This document shows positions 1-6,412 of a DNA stretch of 6,804 nucleotides, piece by piece (positions within the stretch are counted from its first letter, which is position 1; each line of letters starts with the position of its first letter). This stretch comes from Candidatus Eiseniibacteriota bacterium (GTDB taxonomy: Bacteria; Eisenbacteria; RBG-16-71-46; CAIMUX01; WJJG01). The position numbers were made by a program, and so were the translations under genes. Where the stretch lies: assembly GCA_016867695.1 (NCBI GenBank), contig VGIY01000140.1, forward strand, positions 1 through 6,804, in the 5' to 3' direction. Below the pieces are notes generated by a model. That model did no database searches. It was not told the origin of the DNA and saw only the letters and a program-made list of their open reading frames with translations.

Positions 1-2
1 GT

Positions 3-329
3 AGCACACCCGGCTGGCTGTCCGCGCTGGCCTCGGCGCTGCTGCCGGGTTCAGGGCAGGCGATCAATGGATACGTGGCCGACGGCATCACGGCGCTCAC
101 AGCGTGTACCTTTCTCGGCTGGGCGACTGCGGCGGCCTTTCGTGATGGGAACACGCCCGGCGGATTGTTCTTCGGCGGATTGTTTCTCTTCGGATACACA
201 GCCAATGTTCACGCCGCACGAACGGCCCCCGCGGTGAGGAGGGAGCAGTTGCGGTCCAGGCTGCGAGACTTGATTGAGTCCCGATGTGATCCGGTTCTGG
301 AGGCGCTCAGGGCATTCGAAGGTGGTTGA
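3..329 (+). CDS. C-terminal part of a small membrane protein with a PGSGQ motif (5' end outside window)
   Basis: The frame is open from the first full codon at the window edge, so the true start lies to the left; the GTG at 75 is only an internal valine. The visible 108 residues contain LPGSGQ, then NGYVADG, then two hydrophobic stretches (about visible residues 25-48 and 56-75) separated by RDGNTPGG, then a charged tail rich in Arg and Glu. From general knowledge, a 'PGxGQ...G...DG' motif before paired hydrophobic segments is seen in the C-terminal membrane domain of some TPR-containing or YidD-associated proteins. That family link is inference, and no function can be assigned. It ends 32 bp before the lipoprotein gene on the same strand, so the two probably share a transcript. 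The usual 'GN' near the end of such domains appears here as 'AN'. Confidence 0.7.
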   Translation, partial: STPGWLSALASALLPGSGQAINGYVADGITALTACTFLGWATAAAFRDGNTPGGLFFGGLFLFGYTANVHAARTAPAVRREQLRSRLRDLIESRCDPVLEALRAFEGG

Positions 330-361
330 GGCTGGGGCACTTCGTATCTGGAGGGTAGATC

Positions 362-1342
362 ATGGGACGCACGAGGTTCTTGGCGACGCCGTTGCTCTTC
401 GTCGGGGTGTGCGCATTGTTGGGCGGCTGCGCGCCGCAGTTGATCCGCTATCGCTTTGACCCCCCCGCGGAGTCAAGGACGATGGAAGTCACAGGTCTGT
501 CGAAGAAGTCCAGGGTCGTTGAGATGGTGGACCGGCTGGACTCGTACTGCGCGACCGGCGACACCCTGATCCTCATCGCGGAGGAGAACAAGACCCGCCA
601 GGCCTATTTGCTCTGCACCGTCACCGGGGCGGCAAAGCCATTCAAGGAGTTGCCCGCCATCAAGGGCAAGGACACGTACTTCTGGGACACGCTCACACAT
701 ACCAAGATCGACCAGGGAGCTGAGTGCGCGAAGATGACCTGCTTCGCCATGCTCGGTGTCTTCTACTCGAGCGACAAGTACGGTTTCACTGCGACGAAGA
801 AGCTTTCGTGCGATGGCGGGCCCGAGGCGCATGTGTCGTTTCAGCTCTCTCGGGTATCGCTTGCGGGCGACGGCGTCTCCCGCCAGTCGGTCCAAGCGGG
901 ACTGACACTGCGGTTTGTGGATGGAGAGGAGATCATTGAGATCACCCCCAATGACCGCCGCGGCTACTTCCATGCCTATGCCCAGAAGGGCACTGTTGTC
1001 AAGTCCCGCTACTACCTGCTCAGCGATGGGAGTGTGATGGGCTGCACTCCGGACAGGGCTTTGCCGGAACAGCCCTATACGAATGTCTTCCTGTACGATC
1101 TGGCGGAGAGAGGGTCCTGGGGAGCCGAGCTGGTCTTCGACGACAAGCTGCCCTACAATGACTTCGGCGTAGTCGGCGACGGGACCCGGGCCGTCTTCCT
1201 GCTTGGCACCAGGGGCGATTACTGGATCCAGGTGTACGAGGCAAGTAAGCTGGCCTTCACGGTAAAGATGTTCAGGTCCGTCATGGAGGCTGACAGGCCG
1301 TCGAGCAGGTCTTCCCGGTCTCAGGGAGCCAGGAACCCATGA
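362..1342 (+). CDS. Putative lipoprotein of unknown function (326 aa)
   Basis: The ATG at 362 follows a GGAGG at about 351-355 with good spacing. The N-terminus has the plan of a type II signal peptide: basic MGRTR, a hydrophobic core (residues 6-20), and a lipobox LGGC with the lipidated cysteine at about residue 23. The mature protein should therefore be anchored in a membrane, probably the outer one. The remaining ~300 residues show alternating hydrophobic/polar stretches typical of beta structure (for example DTLILIAEE, AYLLCTVTG, GTRAVFLLGTRGDYWIQVYEA). Several extra cysteines lie in the first half (YCATGD, LLCTV, AECAKMTCFA, LSCDGG) and could form disulfides. I do not recognise a family. 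The stop codon overlaps an ATG of the downstream reading frame (ATGA at 1339), and the barrel-like gene follows directly, so a shared operon is likely. The long open frames on the opposite strand are compositional shadows. Confidence 0.85.
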   Translation: MGRTRFLATPLLFVGVCALLGGCAPQLIRYRFDPPAESRTMEVTGLSKKSRVVEMVDRLDSYCATGDTLILIAEENKTRQAYLLCTVTGAAKPFKELPAIKGKDTYFWDTLTHTKIDQGAECAKMTCFAMLGVFYSSDKYGFTATKKLSCDGGPEAHVSFQLSRVSLAGDGVSRQSVQAGLTLRFVDGEEIIEITPNDRRGYFHAYAQKGTVVKSRYYLLSDGSVMGCTPDRALPEQPYTNVFLYDLAERGSWGAELVFDDKLPYNDFGVVGDGTRAVFLLGTRGDYWIQVYEASKLAFTVKMFRSVMEADRPSSRSSRSQGARNP

Positions 1343-1370
1343 CCGCCCTGTGGGCGGGGAGATCTGGAGC

Positions 1371-1376
1371 GGGAGG
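1371..1376 (+). promoter_or_regulatory. Ribosome binding site favouring the ATG at 1384
   Basis: GGGAGG sits 7 nt before the ATG at 1384. It supports this start over the in-frame ATG at 1339, which overlaps the upstream stop and has only weaker purine runs before it. Confidence 0.6.
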
Positions 1377-1383
1377 TTCGGCA

Positions 1384-2079
1384 ATGGGACTCATGCGGAT
1401 CGTGCGTCTGGGTGCCCTTGTGGTCACTGCGTTGGCCGGCTGTGCTGCCGGCGCCGCAGGCGGTCTGGCGGGCGTGCACGCCAATCTCGCGGATCTCACA
1501 GGAGAGTTCGGCCGAAACGCGGGCCAGGATGGCATCGGCCTGTCGGGCGAGGGATGGCTGCCGTTCAGCGCGGCCAGCCCGGTTGCGGTCGGCCTACGTT
1601 GCGGCTACCTCAACTACGGATTCGAGCGTGAGAGCGTTCCGTTTGTCCCGTCTGTGCCGGGGGTCTGGGTGTACATCGATCGCTACAACAATCTGCTGTT
1701 CGCCCAACTTCTGCTTCGCTTGCAGGCGCGCGGCGGAGCTGTGCGCCCCTACGGCGAGGTGCTCTGCGGCCTGAATCACCTGTTCACGAGGACGTCGGTT
1801 CGTTCAGAGTGGGCCTTCGAGGAGATCGCGAGCTCGCAGAACTGGGACGACACCGCCTTCGTCTGGGGCGGCGGGGTCGGCACACTCATTCGCGTACACC
1901 AGTCGGGGCGGTCGGCGGTTCTCATCGACATCGGGGGAACAGGGGTCCAGGGGGGACACGCGCGCTACCTTGCCAAGGGCGGCATGACGGTGGAGGAGGG
2001 CATCCTCTACTATGATGTACAGCACACGCGGACCCACTTCGTCCTCTGGCGACTTGGCGTGATGTTCGAGTTCCATTGA
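1384..2079 (+). CDS. Putative outer-membrane beta-barrel protein
   Basis: This start gives a 231-residue protein whose N-terminus is a clean export signal (MGLMRIVRLGALVVTALAG), preceded by a strong Shine-Dalgarno. The in-frame ATG at 1339 would add 15 Gly/Ala-rich residues and is a possible alternative. LAGC at the end of the hydrophobic core fits a lipobox, so it may be a lipoprotein; cleavage by signal peptidase I at a nearby AxA-like site is the other possibility. After the signal the protein is rich in Gly and aromatic residues in alternating strands: VAVGLRCGYLNYGFE, LLFAQLLLRLQARGG, VRPYGEVLCGLNHLF, TAFVWGGGVGTLIRV, AVLIDIGGTG, then FVLWRLGVMFEFH at the C-terminus. That pattern is typical of 8-strand-class outer-membrane barrels, where each protein ends in an aromatic-rich strand. 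The assignment rests on pattern only. It is the last gene of the cluster and converges with the kinase remnant. Confidence 0.75.
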   Translation: MGLMRIVRLGALVVTALAGCAAGAAGGLAGVHANLADLTGEFGRNAGQDGIGLSGEGWLPFSAASPVAVGLRCGYLNYGFERESVPFVPSVPGVWVYIDRYNNLLFAQLLLRLQARGGAVRPYGEVLCGLNHLFTRTSVRSEWAFEEIASSQNWDDTAFVWGGGVGTLIRVHQSGRSAVLIDIGGTGVQGGHARYLAKGGMTVEEGILYYDVQHTRTHFVLWRLGVMFEFH

Positions 2080-2095
2080 TCGCATCTACCGATCA
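2077..2095 (+). terminator. Weak hairpin at the end of the barrel gene
   Basis: TGATCG (2077-2082) pairs perfectly with CGATCA (2090-2095) around a 7-nt loop, starting at the stop codon itself. There is no T-run afterwards and the stem is short, so it is only a weak candidate for an RNA 3' end. Confidence 0.2.
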
Positions 2096-2294
2096 CCACA
2101 AACAGCGGATGGAAGTGCATCCTCGCCGGGTCCCGTGGCTGCGGGGGACGGACTTCGTTCCGGAGAGAGGCGGTCATGCTTGTACCCCTCTGCCGGCCAC
2201 CAGTATGGAGCAAGGTCACATCAGCTTGGCCAGACGGGGACCGGCGAGGGGGTGCGGTCACGCCTGGTGAGCGTCCAGGCCGATCGCTCAAACT

Positions 2295-2759
2295 TCCGCC
2301 CTGCGCCAGCCACGCGATCTGGTGCATCGCCCGGATCGCGTCACTGCATGACCCGAACCGCGCCGCGGGATCCTTGTTCATCATCTTCCGAATCGCGCCG
2401 TCAACCTTCTTGGGGAGCGCGCCGAAGACTCGACCGATGCGCCGGGGGTCTCGCTCGCAGATTCGTACGGCGAGATCGCGAAGGGTCTCGATCACTTCGA
2501 GGGGACTGAGGTGGCTTTCCCCAGTCAGCCGCTCGAACAAGACAGCGCCAACGCCGTAGATGTCGGACCGTCCACCCAAGGCTTGTCCACATAGCTGCTC
2601 CGGAGACATGTAGATCACTGTGCCAGGATGCGCGATCCGAGCGCCTGTCTGTGGCGGGCCCATCGAGCGCACCCGGCAAGTAGGCGATGCCGAAGTCAGA
2701 GATCTTGGGGATGCCTTGCGTGGAGAACAGCACGTTCTCTGGCTCCACATCTCTGTGAG
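2295..2759 (-). pseudogene. Remnant of a bacterial Ser/Thr protein kinase (C-lobe only, frameshifted)
   Basis: Read on the - strand, the catalytic loop THRDVEPENVL (HRD at 2757-2749) and the metal-binding DFG (2697-2689, in SDFGIAYLP) are in one frame. The activation-segment end GTVIYMSPEQL (from 2624), SDIYGVGAVLFERLTG and MMNKDPAARFGS are in another. The DFG and GT codons are 73 nt apart, so one extra base or two missing bases near 2640-2665 broke the frame. The whole N-lobe (glycine loop, VAVK lysine, alphaC Glu) is missing: kinase similarity stops immediately before HRD, exactly where the repeat leader of element X begins. The usual HRDxKPEN lysine is Glu here, which would also harm catalysis. 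The second frame stays open down to 2010, into the 3' end of the barrel gene, so the original stop cannot be placed; 2080-2294 holds no other gene that I can see. A sequencing error could explain the frameshift but not the missing N-lobe. Confidence 0.82.
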
Positions 2760-2760
2760 T

Positions 2761-3028
2761 CGACGGGGATCCAGACCCGCGCATGTTTGGTGAGGACCGC
2801 GTTTCTCCCCCAGATTCCTTCGCCATGGCTGTGGGTGCGCCGGGAGGTCTGGCTGCGGCCTGGGGGGGCTCCTGCATCTTCTTCTAGCGAGTGCGGATAG
2901 ATCTGGTAGAAGGGCTTTGCCGCCGGAAAGGCGAAGGCCCGGAGCTGTCCCCTCCGAGCCTTCATGGGTCATCGCGGTGGTCGAGAGTGCGATGGAACCC
3001 GGTTCCAGGATGATCGACCCCGGCCCGT
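2761..3028 (+). repeat. Direct repeat, copy A (left-end leader of element X)
   Basis: It matches 6538-6804 with about 18 substitutions and one 1-base gap by eye (about 93% identity). Within it, 2867-2984 is the same as 6643-6760 except for one base. The offset is 3776 bp through most of the match. The B copy is cut by the window edge, so the repeat may be longer. On the - strand both copies keep an ATG at the same position (2965 and 6741) that opens an 89- or 94-codon frame, but most differences change the amino acid, so I do not call it a gene. Confidence 0.93.
2933..2963. other. Conserved hairpin in the repeat leader, copy A
   Basis: GAAGGC-C-CGGAG pairs with CTCCG-A-GCCTTC: eleven base pairs, a single C/A mismatch and a 7-nt loop CTGTCCC. 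It is identical in copy B (6709-6739). It could be a structured RNA element upstream of the zinc-ribbon gene or a protein-binding inverted repeat; there is no T-run to suggest a terminator on either strand. Confidence 0.5.
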
Positions 3029-3058
3029 TCGTCCAGTCTTTCGGCTGGCGGGGTCGGA

Positions 3059-3481
3059 GTGGTCGAGCCAGGCTATCGCCTCTACAACTGCGCACGCTGT
3101 CACCGCCAGGTGAAGATCTGTCGTTCCTGTGATCGCGGGAACATCTACTGCGGGAAGGACTGCGCCCGGGAGCAGCGACGTCAGTCGCAGCGGCGGGCTG
3201 GGCGGCGCTATCAAGCGAGCTTCCGGGGCCGGCGCACCCACGCAGCCCGTCAGATGCGCTATCGACGGCGCCGGGCGCGGAAAGTGACGCATCACCCATT
3301 CCTTCTGCCGGGCAGGCGACCGAAGGTGCGCCTGAGTCGGCCATGGCCGGCGCCGTGGAGCACCGGAGAGCGAGAGAAGGAGGGTCGTGATGGTCTGCAT
3401 GAGGAGTCCGCAGTGGTCGTGTGCGACTTCTGCGGGTGCCGCTGCGCACCCTGGGCGCGGTTGGGGCCGCAGTGGGACTGA
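3059..3481 (+). CDS. Small zinc-ribbon-like, Arg-rich protein of IS21-type element X
   Basis: The 140-residue frame starts at GTG 3059, with CGGAG just before it at very short spacing, so the exact start is uncertain. The N-terminus carries six evenly placed cysteines: C11-x2-C14-x6-C21-x2-C24-x6-C31-x3-C35, the arrangement expected for a zinc-binding ribbon or treble-clef fold. A strongly basic stretch follows (about residues 37-76, more than half Arg/Lys/His/Gln) that could contact nucleic acid. A second Cys cluster, CDFCGCRC (C122, C125, C127, C129), lies near the C-terminus. It ends 39 bp before the istA fragment on the same strand, inside the repeat-bounded element. I recall similar Cys-rich ORFs preceding IS21-type istA genes in Proteobacteria, but cannot verify this here. 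A DNA-binding accessory or regulatory role in transposition is inference. The middle (about residues 77-118) is Pro/Arg-rich and may have drifted. Confidence 0.65.
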   Translation: MVEPGYRLYNCARCHRQVKICRSCDRGNIYCGKDCAREQRRQSQRRAGRRYQASFRGRRTHAARQMRYRRRRARKVTHHPFLLPGRRPKVRLSRPWPAPWSTGEREKEGRDGLHEESAVVVCDFCGCRCAPWARLGPQWD

Positions 3482-3520
3482 GCGGTCGGCCGGGGGCCAC
3501 CGAACCGGGAGGGCGAAGCC

Positions 3521-3805
3521 ATGATCCCTCCCGAGATCGAAGCCGAGATCCTGCGTCTCTACCATGCCGAGCACTGGCGGGTGGGAACGATCGCGGCGCA
3601 GCTGCACGTGCATCATTCGACCGTGCGACGAGTCCTGACCCAGTCGGGAGTATCGGCGGCCCGGTCGACCGTGCGCCCGTCGATCGCCGATCCGTTCTTG
3701 CCGTTGATCCACGCGACGCTGGAGAAGTACCCCACGCTCTGCGCCAGCCGGCTCTACCAGATGGTCAAGGCCCGCGGCTATGCGGGCGGTCCGGATCACT
3801 TCCGG
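3521..3805 (+). pseudogene. istA: IS21-family transposase IstA, N-terminal fragment
   Basis: ATG 3521 follows GGGAGG (3508-3513). The first 95 residues look like the start of an IS21 IstA: MIPPEIEAEILRLYH, then a helix-turn-helix (about residues 17-42, VGTIAAQLHVHHSTVRRVL), then a second helical domain ending TLCASRLYQMVKARGY and GGPDHFR. After residue 95 the similarity stops; six unrelated codons (VFPSSS) lead to a stop at 3824-3826. The whole DDE catalytic core is absent, so the fragment cannot transpose DNA. It is quite unlike the IstA of element Y in the same window, so this is a separate IS21 lineage rather than a piece of Y. The DNA-binding domain is intact and might still be expressed as a binding-only fragment, which is speculation. 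Confidence 0.85.
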
Positions 3806-3874
3806 GTCTTCCCTTCTTCTTCTTGACATGGAAGTGAGCCATGGTTGAGACGATACTAGAAGGGTCTTACATGT
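3806..3874. other. Unassigned junction between truncated element X and element Y
   Basis: These 69 bp follow the break in istA and precede the left end of Y. They begin with a CTT/CTTC-rich tract. I find no gene, no right end resembling the X left end, and no kinase sequence. TTGACA at 3823 resembles a -35 box, but no good -10 lies at normal distance. Confidence 0.5.
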
Positions 3875-3899
3875 TGTCGGTTTTCACAGGGAAGGGACC
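3875..3899 (+). repeat. Element Y left terminal inverted repeat (L1)
   Basis: It begins TGTCGG and ends AGGGACC, and is the inverse of R1 (6447-6471) with five mismatches. Confidence 0.88.
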
Positions 3900-3903
3900 C
3901 CTG

Positions 3904-3925
3904 CTATTCAGAACCATGCCCCCCC
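3904..3925 (+). repeat. Element Y left subterminal repeat (L2)
   Basis: It contains TATTCAGAACCATGCCCCCCC. The inverse of R3 reads TTTTCATAACCATGCCCCCCC, so 19 of 21 positions agree. It lies 24 bp inside L1 when aligned on the TTCA core. It is a likely second transposase-binding site. Confidence 0.75.
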
Positions 3926-3955
3926 GTCTCTTGAAGGCGACGGTGCCAGACTGCC

Positions 3956-4735
3956 CTACTCCCCTCCTTTCTGTCCAGCGGTATGCGGGCGGCCCGGCTT
4001 GAGCCGGCCGCGGTAGGACTCGCCCTCGATCTGCAGGTCGTAGGCCATGCTCGTGAACCGGTCGATGGCGCTCTGCGCGCGGACCGGGTCGGCGAAGGTG
4101 GCCAGCCATTCGTCCGGGCCGCGATTCGAGGTGACGACCATGGAGCCGGCTCGGTGGCGCTCGATCATGATCTCGTAGATGTCGCGGCTCTCGGTCGCGT
4201 CCATGGCGTCGAGGGCGAAGTCGTCGATGATCAGCAGGTCGACGCCAAGGAGCTTGCGAAGTTCGACCTCGTAGGAGTTGTCGAGTCGGGAGTGCTTGAG
4301 GGTCTTCAGCATGCGATCGGCCCGGAGGGCCAGGACGGAGTGGCCGTGACGACAGGCGATGTGTCCGAGCGCGTGAGCGACGAAGGTCTTCCCGACACCG
4401 ACGGGGCCGACGATGATGGCGTTGGCGTGGGCGTCGATGAAGCGCAGGGAGGCAAGCTCGTTGAGGAGTTCCCGGTCGTAGGTGACGCGGGCGGTTGGAT
4501 CCCAGGCTTCGAGCTGCATGGCCGGGTCCAGGTGGGCCTTCTGCGCACGGACCTGGGTGGCGCGGCTGTCGCGGCGCGCCCCTTCGTCGGAGAGGATGAG
4601 CAGCAGGAAGTCCTGATGGGGCATCTTCTGCTGCCTGGCCAGGGCGAGGCGCTCGGGCAAGGTGTCGAGCAGGGGGCCGAGCCGGAGCCGGCGCAAGGCG
4701 ACTTTGAGGTCAGGGGAGATCAGGTCGGTGGTCAT
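3956..4735 (-). CDS. istB: IS21-family helper ATPase IstB
   Basis: This AAA+ ATPase acts with IstA in IS21 transposition, where it assembles on target DNA and is needed for strand transfer (established for the family). The 259 residues are full length for IstB. An N-terminal helical domain (LRLGPLLDTLPERLALARQQKM, about residues 17-38) is followed by the Walker A loop GPVGVGKT (110-117), Walker B LLIIDDFALD (167-176) with its adjacent acidic pair, a sensor-like VVTSNR (200-205), and AIDRF with a candidate arginine finger (R226). It ends with the typical YRGR...KPG tail. Its ATG overlaps the istA stop (ATGA, 4732-4735), which implies translational coupling. All catalytic motifs are present and there is no sign of decay. 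Confidence 0.96.
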   Translation of the reverse strand: MTTDLISPDLKVALRRLRLGPLLDTLPERLALARQQKMPHQDFLLLILSDEGARRDSRATQVRAQKAHLDPAMQLEAWDPTARVTYDRELLNELASLRFIDAHANAIIVGPVGVGKTFVAHALGHIACRHGHSVLALRADRMLKTLKHSRLDNSYEVELRKLLGVDLLIIDDFALDAMDATESRDIYEIMIERHRAGSMVVTSNRGPDEWLATFADPVRAQSAIDRFTSMAYDLQIEGESYRGRLKPGRPHTAGQKGGE

Positions 4736-6312
4736 GCTTCCGAGTTTCCTTTCTGTTCAGGGTTTCGGGGGAGTGCAAAGAGGCTTGCCGGCCTGAGGTA
4801 GCGGGCCAGCGGGATCACGCGGGCGGGAGGAGTCAGGTCGGGATGGGGCTGTCGGGCGTTGGCGATCATGCGTTCGAGACGCCGGACATCGAGCATGTCG
4901 AGGCGCAGCGCGATCTGGCAGTTCTCGTTGACGCGCGCGTCTCCGTACTTGCGGGTCAGGCCGAGCAGCGCGTAGGTGCGCCGCATGCGAGTCCAGGGAA
5001 GCGGGCAGTCGAGCAAGGCCCGCGCAAAGCGTCCCACCGCTTCCCCGTGCAGGTCGGCCTGGCTCTTGAGGAACTCGAGGTCACGCATCGCATAGGCCGC
5101 CTTCTCCTTCGGGTAGTCGCTCGGGTCGATCGACCTGCCGCCGGCACGCTGCCGGGGATGGGTCTTGACCAGGGCTCGGGCGTGGTAGAAGCGGACGAGG
5201 TTCCGGTCGGCTCGGGCGAGCAGCTTCTTGCCCTTCAGGTAGGTCGGGAGGCTGTAGAGCGCCTTGGCCACCTGGGCGAGCTGATCGCGGGCGACCACGG
5301 GATGGGCCCAGATCGGGATGTCGTAGGGTTCGACCGGCGCCGGCAGCAGAACAGGCTTCTCCTCGGCTGCGAAGTGTTCGCGTGGCATCCGGTGAGTCCG
5401 GGAGTGACGCCGCATGCCGTAGCCCTCAAGACACCAGCGGCGCGCGTGCGTTCTCGCCTGTTCGAGATCCTGGAGCTGCTCCCCGCCGAAGCAGTCCTCC
5501 CGGACCGTGCGCACGGCTCGTTCCACGCGGGCCTTGTCCGTGGCCTTGCGCACCCGGGCGGTGTCGACATGGAAGCCGCGAGCCTGGGCGTACTCCAGGA
5601 AGGTCGGGTTGAGTCGTGGATGGAGGGGATCGGCGTGGTCGACGATCGCCTTGGTGTTGTCGGGGATCAGAACCTTGAAGATCCCGCCGAAGAACTCCCA
5701 GGCCGCCTCGCAGGCCTCGATCGCGGTCTGCGTGCTCTCGGAGAAGCAGGGCCAGACGAAGCGATGCCGGCTGAGGACCGAGGTGAAGATCCAGGCCCGG
5801 AAGCGGCGGCGCTTCCCGAACAGATCCGGCTCGAGCAAGGTCATCCAGCCGGTGTCTACCTGGAGTTCCTCGCCGGGGCCGCAGTCGGCCACGGGAACCG
5901 TCGTCCGGCCACAGCCGAAGCCCAGTTCCCGGACGGCGAAGCGGTAGAGGGTCCCGTAGGGGATGAGGACTCCCCGGCGGTTCAGCAGCTTGCGGACCTT
6001 CGTGAGCCGGACCCGGTCCTTGAGCTTCTTCGTGATGAAGTCGCGGTTCTCCCCGCAGAGCGCCCAGGCGTCACCTCGCGGCCGCCCGGGCACGTTCCGG
6101 AAGACGGCCATGACGGCGGCGACGACCTCGTCGGTCAGCACGCCGGCCCCCTGGCCGGCGGAGAGCCCGTGCTCCTCGCCGGCCCTGACATAGCGCCGAA
6201 CGGTCTTCGGATCCATGCCGAGGCGGGCGGCGATGCTCTTGATCGCCATCCCATCCAGCCAGAGTCGGAGCAGTTCCTTGGTCTCCAGCATGGTCACTTC
6301 CCTGTAGGGCAT
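4732..6312 (-). CDS. istA: IS21-family transposase IstA
   Basis: This is the DDE transposase that binds the element's ends and carries out DNA cleavage and joining. The ATG at 6312 is chosen because GGGAGG lies 5 nt before it; this gives 526 residues. The frame is open back to a TTG at 6378 (548 aa), but that extension has no such signal and runs into terminal repeat R3. ATG 6291 (MLETKELL) is a further alternative. In the 526-aa numbering, an HTH (about 23-42, AIKSIAARLGMDPKTVRRYV) is followed by the RNase-H-fold core with the expected triad: D153 (LQVDTGWM), D218 (IPDNTKAIV) and E264 (KARVERAVR). A long C-terminal region follows, with basic stretches. The length is normal for larger IS21 IstA proteins and I see no interruption. 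Transcription probably starts in or near the right-end repeats. Confidence 0.96.
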   Translation of the reverse strand: MPYREVTMLETKELLRLWLDGMAIKSIAARLGMDPKTVRRYVRAGEEHGLSAGQGAGVLTDEVVAAVMAVFRNVPGRPRGDAWALCGENRDFITKKLKDRVRLTKVRKLLNRRGVLIPYGTLYRFAVRELGFGCGRTTVPVADCGPGEELQVDTGWMTLLEPDLFGKRRRFRAWIFTSVLSRHRFVWPCFSESTQTAIEACEAAWEFFGGIFKVLIPDNTKAIVDHADPLHPRLNPTFLEYAQARGFHVDTARVRKATDKARVERAVRTVREDCFGGEQLQDLEQARTHARRWCLEGYGMRRHSRTHRMPREHFAAEEKPVLLPAPVEPYDIPIWAHPVVARDQLAQVAKALYSLPTYLKGKKLLARADRNLVRFYHARALVKTHPRQRAGGRSIDPSDYPKEKAAYAMRDLEFLKSQADLHGEAVGRFARALLDCPLPWTRMRRTYALLGLTRKYGDARVNENCQIALRLDMLDVRRLERMIANARQPHPDLTPPARVIPLARYLRPASLFALPRNPEQKGNSEA

Positions 6313-6317
6313 CTCGA

Positions 6318-6323
6318 CCTCCC
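6318..6323 (-). promoter_or_regulatory. istA: Ribosome binding site setting the istA start at 6312
   Basis: On the - strand, GGGAGG is followed by TCGAG and then the ATG at 6312. This is near-ideal spacing and argues against the upstream TTG at 6378. Confidence 0.7.
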
Positions 6324-6378
6324 GTCCGCGGCCACCATGGCCGGCGCGGGAGTGTCGCAAGCTGGAGTCGCCGAACAA

Positions 6379-6405
6379 GGGGGGGCATGGTTATGAAAAA
6401 CCCGG
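6379..6405 (-). repeat. Element Y right subterminal repeat (R3)
   Basis: On the + strand it reads a run of seven G, CATGGTTATGAAAAACCCGG. It is the innermost of three right-end copies and the inverse of L2. Confidence 0.8.
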
Positions 6406-6412
6406 CCCGAGA

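Larger units (their letters stand above)
2759..3805 (+). mobile_element. Truncated IS21-type element (element X, copy A): leader, zinc-ribbon gene, start of istA
   Basis: The left boundary is where similarity with the second copy (from 6536) begins, which coincides with the loss of kinase similarity. The element then holds a ~300-bp leader, a Cys-rich small gene (3059-3481) and the first 95 codons of an IstA transposase (3521-3805) in a single + strand order. The rest of istA, istB and the right end are missing. The B copy starts TGTCGG, matching the TGT start usual for IS21-family ends; the A copy is degenerate at that point. Membership of the IS21 family is inferred from the istA fragment. 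Confidence 0.7.

Noticed and set aside
473..1384. 303-codon open frame antisense to the lipoprotein gene
   Set aside because: It lies opposite a gene with a signal peptide and ribosome binding site. Its translation is low-complexity and resembles no protein; it is a high-GC shadow.
2076..2559. Small + strand open frames downstream of the barrel gene
   Set aside because: They run antisense to the kinase remnant, have no good start signals, and their translations are Arg/Ser/Pro-rich noise.
2696..2965. 89-codon - strand frame in the repeat, starting at the same ATG in both copies
   Set aside because: Most differences between copies change the amino acid, there is no ribosome binding site, and the ends of the two frames are unrelated. 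Shared start position follows simply from the duplication.
2969..3829. 286-codon open frame on the - strand across the zinc-ribbon gene and istA fragment
   Set aside because: It is antisense to two frames supported by motifs and Shine-Dalgarno sequences, and has no recognisable content.
3823..3860. TTGACA followed by GATACT as a promoter
   Set aside because: The spacing is 23 bp, well beyond the normal 16-18, and no gene follows on that strand.
3983..4801. 272-codon open frame antisense to istB
   Set aside because: It mirrors istB, which has intact Walker motifs; the translation is Val/Gly/Asp-rich without recognisable features.
4843..6396. 517-codon open frame antisense to istA
   Set aside because: IstA on the other strand has a complete set of motifs. 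This frame is the usual mirror frame of a GC-rich gene.
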